This document shows positions 1 to 5,871 of a stretch of 6,829 nt of DNA, piece by piece. Both the position numbers and the translations under genes were made by a program. The stretch lies in assembly GCA_028278005.1 (NCBI GenBank), contig JANQFD010000158.1, positions 1 to 6,829 of the forward strand, read 5' to 3'. Below the pieces are notes generated by a model. It searched no databases and was not told where the DNA came from. It worked only from the letters and a program-made list of their open reading frames with translations. Numbering within the stretch: position 1 is the first letter of the stretch; every line of letters begins with the position of its first letter. This DNA is from Chlorobium sp. (GTDB taxonomy: Bacteria > Bacteroidota > Chlorobiia > Chlorobiales > Chlorobiaceae).

Positions 1-260
1 TCGTTGTTATATTCGCTTACGCCGGTCTCATAACGATAGTCCCAGCCATGTACCCCGCACAGCAGGTTTTTGCCGCTGACACTTCCATCGGCCATGAGAG
101 CGCCACGGTGATGACATCGTCCGTAAAGCACGGAAACGTTATCGCCATAACGGATAATCACGAGATCCACATCCGCGACAATTGCGTATCGAGGTGATTT
201 TTCCCCGAGCTCGCTCCACGTTGCGACTTTAACTTTTTTTGTCTTAACATTGTTATACAT
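1..260 (-). CDS. Rieske [2Fe-2S] domain protein, N-terminal fragment
   Basis: Reading the minus strand from the ATG at 258-260 gives 86 residues with no stop before the left edge, so the gene is partial. An in-frame stop at 285-287 bounds it upstream, and no other ATG or GTG lies between. The fragment carries the two Rieske cluster-binding boxes: C49-x-H51 followed by RGA, then C68-x2-H71 followed by GWDY. These residues bind a [2Fe-2S] cluster through two Cys and two His. There is no signal peptide or membrane segment, so this is a soluble Rieske domain rather than a cytochrome bc/b6f Rieske protein. After the second box it reads TGVSEYNN. That resembles, from memory, proteins with an N-terminal Rieske domain fused to an FMN-binding glutamate synthase-like domain. 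A small ferredoxin or a ring-hydroxylating oxygenase subunit remains possible. The Rieske call is strong; the full-length identity is inference. It is transcribed divergently from the clpB-like gene. Confidence 0.8.
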   Translation of the reverse strand, partial: MYNNVKTKKVKVATWSELGEKSPRYAIVADVDLVIIRYGDNVSVLYGRCHHRGALMADGSVSGKNLLCGVHGWDYRYETGVSEYNN

Positions 261-323
261 AAGCAGAAAAGAGGATATGTTTCTTTATGTTTTTGTAAGA
301 TAATCACAAAGCATTGAAAGAAT
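261..323. promoter_or_regulatory. Divergent intergenic region with likely promoters
   Basis: These 63 bp separate two divergent genes, so promoters for both should lie in or near them. The stretch is AT-rich. On the plus strand, TAAGAT (296-301) and GATAAT (299-304) are possible -10 elements about 20 bp before the clpB-like start, but no good -35 hexamer is seen. A weak GAAAG (316-320) is the nearest thing to a ribosome binding site. No CIRCE inverted repeat (HrcA operator) and no clear heat-shock sigma factor consensus is visible, although the downstream gene is a chaperone. Confidence 0.35.
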
Positions 324-1643
324 ATGCAGTTTGATCCAAATAAATTTACCGTAAAGGCACAGGAGACCCTGCAATCGGCGGCAACGTCAGCCGGCAGCCG
401 GCAGCATCAGCAGATTGAGCCGGTCCATCTGCTCAATGTCATGCTCGGTGACAGTGAAAACATAGGCTTCCAGATAGCACAAAAGCTCGAGGTACAGACA
501 GACAACCTTCTGGCCGTTCTTGAGCGGGAGCTCGATCGCATACCGAAGGTTACCGGGGCTTCGGCAACCGGTCAATATATTTCTCAGGATCTGGGAAAGG
601 TTTTCGATCTTGCATTGAAAGAGGCCGAGAGCCTGAAGGATGAATACATCAGTTCCGAGCATCTTTTTATTGCCATGAGCGAAGCGGGTGTCAAGGTGTC
701 TCCACTCATGCGTGACGCAGGGCTGAACCGGGATGCCATCCTGAAGGTGATGGCCGGTATTCGCGGTTCCCAGAGAGTAACCAGCCAGACTGCAGAGGAT
801 ACCTACAATTCGCTGAAAAAATATTCACGAAATCTGAATGATCTTGTGCGCAAGGGAAAACTCGATCCGGTTATCGGACGTGACGAGGAAATCCGGAGGG
901 TTCTTCAGATACTCAGCAGGAGAACAAAGAACAATCCGGTTCTGATAGGTGATCCGGGAGTCGGCAAGACTGCTATTGCCGAAGGAATTGCCCAGCGCAT
1001 CGTTGCAGGGGATGTTCCGGAAAACCTCAGGAGCAAGCAGATTGCCGCTCTGGATATAGCGCAACTTGTTGCCGGAGCGAAATTCCGTGGAGAATTCGAG
1101 GATCGGCTGAAGGCGGTTATCAAGGAGGTGCAGGATGCCGATGGGGAAGTAATTCTTTTTATTGACGAAATGCATCTGCTTGTCGGAGCGGGTTCTGCGG
1201 AAGGAGCGGTAGACGCGGCCAATATTCTCAAGCCTGCGCTTGCAAGAGGCGAACTGCGCTGTATAGGAGCGACAACACTTGATGAATACCGCAAGCATAT
1301 TGAAAAAGATGCCGCCCTCGAAAGACGTTTCCAGACGGTTATGGTAGACCAGCCGAGTGTCGAGGACACGGTATCCATCCTCCGGGGTCTTAAAGAAAAG
1401 TATGAGATTCATCATGGGGTTCGTATTATGGACTCGGCAATTATAGCGGCTGCCGAGCTGTCCGACCGTTATATCTCGGAGCGATTTCTGCCCGATAAGG
1501 CAATCGATCTTATCGATGAAGCGTCATCGAAGCTTCGCCTGGAAATGGACAGCGATCCTGAGGAGCTCGATAAAGTCAACCGGGAGATACGCCGCCTGGA
1601 AATCGAGCGTGAAGCACTGAAAAGAGAACTCTCAAGCGAGTGA
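324..1643 (+). CDS. clpB: Half-length ClpB-type AAA+ protein (N domain plus NBD1 only)
   Basis: This 439-residue protein aligns by eye with the first half of the ClpB/Hsp104 disaggregase. It has a Clp N domain at about 1-145, a linker to about 185, then the first AAA+ module. Visible motifs are Walker A GDPGVGKT (209-216), Walker B with D281 and E282, pore loop KFRG (253-256), the sensor region GATT (315-318) and arginine fingers R334/R335. After ISERFLPDKAIDLIDEA (384-400) it enters the middle-domain coiled coil, and it stops at residue 439. Full-length ClpB is about 860 residues, so most of the middle domain and all of NBD2 are missing. Full-length ClpB threads aggregated proteins through a hexamer with DnaK. 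This form lacks the part of the middle domain that contacts DnaK, so its activity is uncertain. All NBD1 catalytic residues are intact, which argues for a functional protein. From memory, Chlorobaculum tepidum also has ClpB proteins of about 440 residues. Confidence 0.9.
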   Translation: MQFDPNKFTVKAQETLQSAATSAGSRQHQQIEPVHLLNVMLGDSENIGFQIAQKLEVQTDNLLAVLERELDRIPKVTGASATGQYISQDLGKVFDLALKEAESLKDEYISSEHLFIAMSEAGVKVSPLMRDAGLNRDAILKVMAGIRGSQRVTSQTAEDTYNSLKKYSRNLNDLVRKGKLDPVIGRDEEIRRVLQILSRRTKNNPVLIGDPGVGKTAIAEGIAQRIVAGDVPENLRSKQIAALDIAQLVAGAKFRGEFEDRLKAVIKEVQDADGEVILFIDEMHLLVGAGSAEGAVDAANILKPALARGELRCIGATTLDEYRKHIEKDAALERRFQTVMVDQPSVEDTVSILRGLKEKYEIHHGVRIMDSAIIAAAELSDRYISERFLPDKAIDLIDEASSKLRLEMDSDPEELDKVNREIRRLEIEREALKRELSSE

Positions 1644-1672
1644 GGTTCCGGCAGGTTTTATCGTCTTATTCT

Positions 1673-1702
1673 TTGAAGGGTTAACAATACCTTTCGTATC
1701 AT
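1673..1702 (+). promoter_or_regulatory. Possible sigma-70-like promoter for the SYLF gene
   Basis: TTGAAG (1673-1678) and TATCAT (1697-1702) are separated by 18 bp and lie about 50 bp before the ATG at 1753. This resembles a -35/-10 pair. Transcription from it would begin near 1709, which fits the start at 1753 and not the in-frame ATG at 1702. It rests on hexamer similarity alone, and the promoter rules of this lineage may differ. Confidence 0.25.
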
Positions 1703-1752
1703 TGGATGTTTTGCCCGGTTTCTTTTTATTGAACATCAAAAATAACGATACC

Positions 1753-2295
1753 ATGAACACGAGAAGGAATGTACTTGTAGTGCTGCTGGTTCTGCTGGGG
1801 TTGACTGCCGCTCCGGTTTTTGCCGGTTGGAATCCTCACGAAGATGAGAGTGCTCAACAGACAGTCAGGCTTTTCCAGAAAACCGATCCTTCATTGGAGG
1901 TTTTTTTTGAGGAGGCATACGGATATGCTGTTTTTCCCGATGTCTACAAGGGCGGGATACTGCTATTGGGCGGAGCTCGGGGAGAGGGTTATGTATTCGA
2001 ACAGGGAAGATTGATCGGGCGCTCTTCGATTACGCAGCTGAATTTCGGGCCTCAGCTAGGCGGGCAGGCATTCTCGGAAATTATCTTTTTCCGTACCCAG
2101 TCTGACCTCGAGGATTTCAAGAAGGGAAATTATGAACTCAGTGCACAGGCAAGTGCGGTTGCAGTGAACGGAGGTGTTGCTGCCAAGAGTGAGTATTCGA
2201 ACGGAGTGGCGATTTTTGTGATTCCAAAAAGCGGATTGATGGCCGAAGCATCGGTGGGAGGGCAGAAGTTCTCGTTCGAATCGTATGGGGAATAG
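1753..2295 (+). CDS. Exported lipid-binding SYLF (DUF500/Ysc84-like) domain protein
   Basis: From the ATG at 1753 this gives 180 residues. The N terminus is a good signal peptide: N-terminal positive charges (MNTRR), a hydrophobic core (residues 7-20), and an Ala-x-Ala-like cleavage context ending at APVFA, with a likely cut after A24. An in-frame ATG at 1702 would add 17 residues ahead of the signal peptide and is less likely. The mature part, from about residue 35 to the end, matches the SYLF family: a helical start, the segment YGYAVFPDVYKGG, a Gly-rich stretch LLGGARGEG, then LNFGPQLGGQAFSEIIFF, and a C-terminal alternation of Ala/Gly/Val strands. SYLF proteins bind phosphoinositides or other lipids in eukaryotes. 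In bacteria they are exported proteins of unclear function, probably periplasmic or membrane-associated. The gene sits between the clpB-like gene and gatB, 34 bp before the latter, so co-transcription with gatB is possible. Confidence 0.85.
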   Translation: MNTRRNVLVVLLVLLGLTAAPVFAGWNPHEDESAQQTVRLFQKTDPSLEVFFEEAYGYAVFPDVYKGGILLLGGARGEGYVFEQGRLIGRSSITQLNFGPQLGGQAFSEIIFFRTQSDLEDFKKGNYELSAQASAVAVNGGVAAKSEYSNGVAIFVIPKSGLMAEASVGGQKFSFESYGE

Positions 2296-2329
2296 CTGAT
2301 TTAATCGAACAACGAAATTTTTTCCGGAT

Positions 2330-3757
2330 ATGAGTTATGAATTAGTTGTGGGGCTTGAAGTCCACTGCCAGTTGAACACAGAAAGCAAGGCTTTCTGCGG
2401 CTGCTCGACCGAGTTCGGCAAACCGGCGAATACGAATATCTGTCCGGTTTGTCTTGCGCTGCCCGGAGCACTGCCCGTGTTGAACCAGCGTGTTGTTGAC
2501 GATGCAGTCAAGCTCGGTCTTGCAACGGATTGCACGATCGCCCGGAAATCCATCCTGGCCCGAAAAAACTACTTTTATCCCGATCTTCCCAAAGGGTACC
2601 AGATTTCACAGTACGAAGAACCCGTATGTTCAGAGGGAATGGTACATATCGATGCCGGTGAAGGCCGCCGGGATATAAGACTTGTACGGATCCATGTCGA
2701 GGAGGATGCCGGGAAATCAATTCATGATATCGGCGACGATACCTTTATCGATGTGAACCGGTGCGGGGTACCGCTCCTGGAAATTGTGAGCTATCCTGAT
2801 ATCCGTTCTTCAAAGGAAGCTTCTGCATATCTCCAGAAGCTGCGGCAGATCGTAAAATATCTTGATATATCGGACGGCAACATGGAAGAAGGGAGCCTGC
2901 GTTGCGATGCCAACGTATCGGTGCGTCCTGAGGGTGCAAGCGAGTACGGTACGAGAACCGAGATCAAGAACATGAACTCTTTCAAAAGCGTTGAAAAGGC
3001 GATAGAGTATGAGGCGAAGCGCCATATCGAAGTACTGGAGAGCGGCGGGGAGATTTTTCAGGAAACCCGTCTCTGGGATGCGGACAAAGAGGAAACACGT
3101 TCCATGCGCGGCAAGGAGTTCGCACATGATTACCGGTATTTTCCTGATCCGGACCTTGTGCCGGTTCAGATTGACGAAGAGATGCTGGGGCGTCTGCAGC
3201 TCGAACTGCCGGAGTTTCCTGAAGCCCGCTCTGAACGTTTTGTGCGGGAATACGGTATTCCCGAATACGATGCCGGTGTGCTGACTGCCGAAAGGGAGGT
3301 GGCTGACTACTTTGAGGATGTCGTTCGTTTTTGCGGAGATGGAAAGATTGCTTCGAACTGGGTAATGGGGGAGGTCTTGCGGACCCTCAAGGAAAAAAAC
3401 ATCCCGATTTCCCGGTTTTCGGTTTTACCGGAACAGCTCGGGAAGCTTATCGGTTTAATTGCCGGCGGAACGATCAGCAATACCATTGCAAAACAGGTAT
3501 TTGAACGCATGCTGGATACCGGAGAAGATGCCGAAGCCATTGTTGAAAGGGAAGGGCTTGCGCAGGTTTCAGATTCCTCGGAAATTGAAAAAGTTGTTCA
3601 GGATATTATCGAGGCCAATCCGGGGCAGGTGGAACAATACAGGAGCGGGAAAACAAGAATTTTCGGTTTTTTTGTTGGTCAGTGTATGAAAGCGATGAAA
3701 GGCAAGGCGAACCCTGTGGTCGTGAATGAGATCCTGAAACAGAAGCTTGAGGTTTGA
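2330..3757 (+). CDS. gatB: Aspartyl/glutamyl-tRNA(Asn/Gln) amidotransferase subunit B
   Basis: This full-length GatB has 475 residues. In the GatCAB complex, GatA releases ammonia from glutamine, and GatB phosphorylates the misacylated Glu-tRNA(Gln) or Asp-tRNA(Asn) and amidates it. The start VGLEVHCQL (7-15) is typical. C23, C25, C38 and C41 form the CxC...CxxC zinc site. Conserved blocks follow: YFYPDLPKGYQISQYE (81-96), HVEEDAGKS (122-130), RCGVPLLEIVS (144-154), GSLRCDANVSVRP (188-200), TEIKNMNSF (210-218) and HDYRYFPDPDL (266-276). The C-terminal helical and YqeY-like region (about 330-475) ends in GKANPVVVNEILKQKL, as expected for tRNA binding. No residue looks abnormal. There is no clear Shine-Dalgarno sequence before the ATG. 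gatA and gatC are not in the window, so the complex is encoded at separate loci. The gene is convergent with xseB, with 14 bp between the stops. Confidence 0.97.
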   Translation: MSYELVVGLEVHCQLNTESKAFCGCSTEFGKPANTNICPVCLALPGALPVLNQRVVDDAVKLGLATDCTIARKSILARKNYFYPDLPKGYQISQYEEPVCSEGMVHIDAGEGRRDIRLVRIHVEEDAGKSIHDIGDDTFIDVNRCGVPLLEIVSYPDIRSSKEASAYLQKLRQIVKYLDISDGNMEEGSLRCDANVSVRPEGASEYGTRTEIKNMNSFKSVEKAIEYEAKRHIEVLESGGEIFQETRLWDADKEETRSMRGKEFAHDYRYFPDPDLVPVQIDEEMLGRLQLELPEFPEARSERFVREYGIPEYDAGVLTAEREVADYFEDVVRFCGDGKIASNWVMGEVLRTLKEKNIPISRFSVLPEQLGKLIGLIAGGTISNTIAKQVFERMLDTGEDAEAIVEREGLAQVSDSSEIEKVVQDIIEANPGQVEQYRSGKTRIFGFFVGQCMKAMKGKANPVVVNEILKQKLEV

Positions 3758-3771
3758 GACAGCAGGGACTG

Positions 3772-4020
3772 TCATGAATCGCTGAACAGGCCGTAATCCT
3801 GTTTTTTCTCCGGTTGTATTACTTCAGATGAGGGAGTGATGACCTCTATTTTCTGGCGTGCATCCTGGAGTCTTTTTCGGCAGGCATCCGCGATTTTAAG
3901 TCCCTCTTCATAGAGTTTGATCGACTGATCTATTCCTGTATCGGGATTTTCCATTTCTCCGGTTATCTCTTCGAGTCTTGCAATAAGCTCCTCTATGGTT
4001 GCTTTTTTTTTCTGGCTCAT
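3772..4020 (-). CDS. xseB: Exodeoxyribonuclease VII small subunit
   Basis: This 82-residue protein matches the XseB family in length and pattern. A helical hairpin reads IEELIARLEEITGEMENP (9-26), a turn DTGIDQSI (27-34), then LYEEGLKIADACRKRLQ (36-52) and DARQKIEVI (53-61), followed by a short polar tail. XseB binds along the large subunit XseA to form exonuclease VII, which degrades single-stranded DNA from both ends and acts in mismatch and other repair. The Lys-rich start (MSQKKK) gives a clear initiation codon at 4018-4020, though no Shine-Dalgarno sequence is obvious. xseA, often adjacent in other bacteria, is absent here, so the subunits are either unlinked or expressed separately. The gene converges on gatB, and no terminator hairpin is visible in the 14 bp between them. 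Confidence 0.93.
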   Translation of the reverse strand: MSQKKKATIEELIARLEEITGEMENPDTGIDQSIKLYEEGLKIADACRKRLQDARQKIEVITPSSEVIQPEKKQDYGLFSDS

Positions 4021-4114
4021 GTGATCAGGCGAGATGCTGAGAGGGTTAACGGGTTGATACCTCAGGTAACATAGCTAAAGCCCTGAAGTATTCAAAAAGG
4101 AGCGGGAGGGAGCC

Positions 4115-4142
4115 AGTGGGCAGTTTTCAGTAGGCAGTCGGC
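4115..4142 (+). repeat. Degenerate tandem heptamer repeat, copy 1
   Basis: Four consecutive 7-bp units share the consensus AGTNGGC, with the second unit diverged to AGTTTTC. Units begin at 4115, 4122, 4129 and 4136. The array is intergenic. It aligns in register with a second array at 5784-5811, matching at 24 of 28 positions by hand count, which suggests a dispersed family. It resembles in kind the short tandemly repeated heptamers known in cyanobacterial genomes; membership of the same family is not claimed. Confidence 0.7.
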
Positions 4143-4310
4143 AAGGGGAGAAGGAAAAGAAAAGATCGATTTCCGATTCCGACGGCGAACCCCGCCAGAG
4201 GGAATAAAGGATACAGGATGTATTGCTTGATGGATAATAGATCAAGAGCTGCAGGCTCCTGTCAAACGGCAGTAAAGGGAGTGGAACGGTACGGGAAACA
4301 GAAGGAAGGC

Positions 4311-4315
4311 GAGGG
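4311..4315 (+). promoter_or_regulatory. Probable ribosome binding site of obg
   Basis: GAGGG lies 3 bp before the ATG at 4319, and AAGGA (4302-4306) lies 12 bp before it. One or both could pair with the 16S rRNA 3' end. This is the most purine-rich translation start in the window; most others lack a recognisable site. Confidence 0.4.
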
Positions 4316-4318
4316 ATT

Positions 4319-5296
4319 ATGAAATTTGTCGACGCTGCGAAAATATATGTCAAAGCAGGTAACGGCGGAAATGGATGCATGAGTTTTCGACGGGAGAAAT
4401 ATGTTCCAAAAGGCGGCCCTGACGGAGGCGACGGTGGACGGGGAGGCCATGTGTATCTCAAGGCAAACAGCCAGATGGCGACATTGCTCGATTTCAGGTA
4501 CAGGAAACACTATGAAGCAGGAAGGGGAGCCCATGGTCAGGGATCGAAAAAAGACGGAAAAACCGGGAAAGATATTGTGGTACCTGTCCCCTGCGGTACG
4601 GTGGTAAAGAGTGCAGGGAACGGGAAGCTTATTGCCGACCTCGTTGAAGATGGTGAAACGTTGCTTGTTGCAGAAGGTGGCCGGGGAGGCAAGGGGAATC
4701 CGCATTTTGCGACTGCAACCCGCCAGGCTCCGAGATATGCCGAGCCGGGAGGTCAGGGAGAGCGTGTGGAAATAGAGCTTGAACTCAAGCTGATAGCTGA
4801 CGTAGGCCTTGTGGGTTTCCCCAATGCAGGGAAATCGACACTTATCTCCGTGATGAGCGCGGCAAAGCCGAAAATAGCGGATTATCCTTTTACCACGCTT
4901 GTACCGAATCTCGGTATCGTTCAGTACAAGGACTACAACTCGTTTGTTATGGCGGATATTCCCGGGATTATCGAGGGGGCGGCCGAAGGCAGGGGGCTCG
5001 GGCTTCAGTTTCTGAAACATATAGAGCGTACAAAGGTGCTGGCTGTTTTGATAGGCGCGGATTCAGAGAATATTGAAGCCGAGTACAATCTGCTCCTTGG
5101 CGAAATGCAGCGGTTTGATCCGGGGTTGCTCGACAAGCCGAGGATAGTTCTCATTACAAAAATGGATATAGCCCCGGAAGATTTCCGTTTGCCTGAATTT
5201 GAGGATGGGGTATCGGTGCTGCCGGTTTCAAGTGTTACCGGAAAGGGGATCGATACGTTGAAAGACCGGTTGTGGGAAAAAGTAAGGGGGGGATAA
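4319..5296 (+). CDS. obgE: Obg/CgtA family ribosome-assembly GTPase
   Basis: This 325-residue protein has the Gly-rich Obg fold at about 1-158 (GNGGNGCMSFRREKYVPKGG at 14-33, then GGDGGRGG at 36-43). The GTPase domain runs from about 159 to the end. G motifs are G1 GFPNAGKST (166-174), G2 YPFTTL (189-194), G3 DIPG (213-216), G4 TKMD (280-283) and G5 SSVTG (304-308). Obg binds GDP/GTP and acts in 50S subunit maturation and in stress or growth control. Two details differ from the best-studied members. G4 has Thr where NKxD is usual. The protein also ends soon after G5, lacking both the OCT domain of Bacillus Obg and the acidic tail of the E. coli protein. TKxD is a known variant and may be normal in this lineage. 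The GNAT gene follows after 11 bp, so the two are probably co-transcribed. Confidence 0.96.
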   Translation: MKFVDAAKIYVKAGNGGNGCMSFRREKYVPKGGPDGGDGGRGGHVYLKANSQMATLLDFRYRKHYEAGRGAHGQGSKKDGKTGKDIVVPVPCGTVVKSAGNGKLIADLVEDGETLLVAEGGRGGKGNPHFATATRQAPRYAEPGGQGERVEIELELKLIADVGLVGFPNAGKSTLISVMSAAKPKIADYPFTTLVPNLGIVQYKDYNSFVMADIPGIIEGAAEGRGLGLQFLKHIERTKVLAVLIGADSENIEAEYNLLLGEMQRFDPGLLDKPRIVLITKMDIAPEDFRLPEFEDGVSVLPVSSVTGKGIDTLKDRLWEKVRGG

Positions 5297-5307
5297 AGCG
5301 ACAACCT

Positions 5308-5802
5308 ATGTCATCTACAACTATTACTATCAGGACGGCACGTCTGTCCGATGCCGTTGCAATCGAGGAGATATCATCCCGGTATGCTACACAGGGGTAC
5401 ATGCTGAAACGTGCTCCGGAGAATATTATCGAGAATATTCGTAATTTTTTTGTGGCCGAACGGAACGGGTCGGTTATCGGTTCCTGTGCAATTTCCTTTT
5501 TTACTCTTCATCTTGCCGAAATCCGCACTCTTGCCGTTGTAGACAGCTTCAAACGGCAGGGTGTCGGGAGTATGCTGGTCAGGAAAGCCGAAGAGGTGCT
5601 CTATGAAGAGGGAGTCAAAACGGCTTTTGTTTTGACGCTCAGCCCCGATTTTTTCAATAGTCTGGGCTACCATCAAGTTGAAAAGGAGATGTTTCCGCAG
5701 AAGATATGGCGGGACTGCACAAACTGCCCGAAACTCATGGCCTGCGATGAAATTGCGATGATAAAGGAGCTTGAAGGAAGAACAGTAGGCGGTCTTCAAT
5801 AG
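5308..5802 (+). CDS. GNAT N-acetyltransferase, short ArgA-like (probable N-acetylglutamate synthase)
   Basis: From the ATG at 5308 this gives 164 residues. A GTG at 5272 in the same frame would overlap the end of obg by 25 bp and add 12 residues with no domain content, so I prefer 5308. A purine run at 5284-5292 lies about 15 bp upstream. The protein is a single GNAT domain: IRTARLSDAVAIEEI (8-22), FFVAERNGSVIGSCAI (47-62), AEIRTLAVVDSFKRQGVGSM (70-89, the acetyl-CoA pyrophosphate loop), FVLTLSPDFFNSLGY (107-121). Its tail has C137-x2-C140-x5-C146 followed by DEIAM. That tail (DC..CPK....CDE.AM) is characteristic of stand-alone ArgA-like proteins (COG1246) that acetylate glutamate for arginine synthesis, unlike the larger kinase-fused ArgA. 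The substrate is inferred from this likeness alone, so 'N-acetyltransferase' is the safe label. The last codons and the stop lie in a heptamer repeat. Confidence 0.88.
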   Translation: MSSTTITIRTARLSDAVAIEEISSRYATQGYMLKRAPENIIENIRNFFVAERNGSVIGSCAISFFTLHLAEIRTLAVVDSFKRQGVGSMLVRKAEEVLYEEGVKTAFVLTLSPDFFNSLGYHQVEKEMFPQKIWRDCTNCPKLMACDEIAMIKELEGRTVGGLQ

Positions 5803-5811
5803 GCAGTCGGC
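5784..5811 (+). repeat. Degenerate tandem heptamer repeat, copy 2
   Basis: Four 7-bp units begin at 5784, 5791, 5798 and 5805, and align in order with the array at 4115-4142. The second unit shows the same TTC-ending divergence in both copies (GGTCTTC here), and the last unit, AGTCGGC, is identical. A partial fifth unit (AGTTTCT, 5812-5818) may follow. The array begins inside the GNAT coding sequence and supplies its final codons and TAG stop (5800-5802). Confidence 0.65.
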
Positions 5812-5871
5812 AGTTTCTATACGTGATATCGAGCTTTTGCCTTGTGAATTTTTACTTTTGATTTTATTTCC

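Larger units (their letters stand above)
4021..4318. other. Intergenic region upstream of xseB and obg
   Basis: About 298 bp lie between the divergent xseB and obg starts without a convincing gene. The plus strand is purine-rich. The stretch holds a heptamer repeat (4115-4142, listed separately), a 5-bp inverted repeat TTGAT/ATCAA (4227-4231 and 4241-4245) around GGATAATAG, and a small GAGC/GCTC hairpin (4246-4249 and 4255-4258). GATAAT at 4233-4238 could be a -10 element for obg, but no -35 match sits at the right distance. Promoters for both genes are expected here; none is clear. Confidence 0.6.

Noticed and set aside
261..323. CIRCE/HrcA operator controlling the chaperone gene.
   Set aside because: The required TTAGCACTC and GAGTGCTAA arms are absent from the gap.
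825..1415. Long minus-strand open frames inside the clpB-like gene (825-1415 and 905-1378).
   Set aside because: They are antisense to strongly conserved ClpB motifs, their translations show no recognisable domain, and they are best explained by codon bias of the real gene.
1641..1752. A frameshift breaking a full-length clpB.
   Set aside because: No middle-domain or NBD2 coding similarity was found after the stop in the short gap, and an unrelated signal-peptide gene begins at 1753, so a simple frameshift does not explain the short form.
1702..1752. Upstream ATG at 1702 as the start of the SYLF gene.
   Set aside because: It would put 17 residues ahead of a good signal peptide, and it overlaps the likely -10 element; the ATG at 1753 begins directly with MNTRR and the hydrophobic core.
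4115..4142. Possible CRISPR or CRISPR-like repeats.
   Set aside because: The units are 7 bp and directly tandem without spacers, so they cannot be a CRISPR array.
4262..5020. A 252-residue minus-strand open frame antisense to obg.
   Set aside because: The plus strand encodes every Obg G motif in this interval, and the antisense product shows no family likeness.
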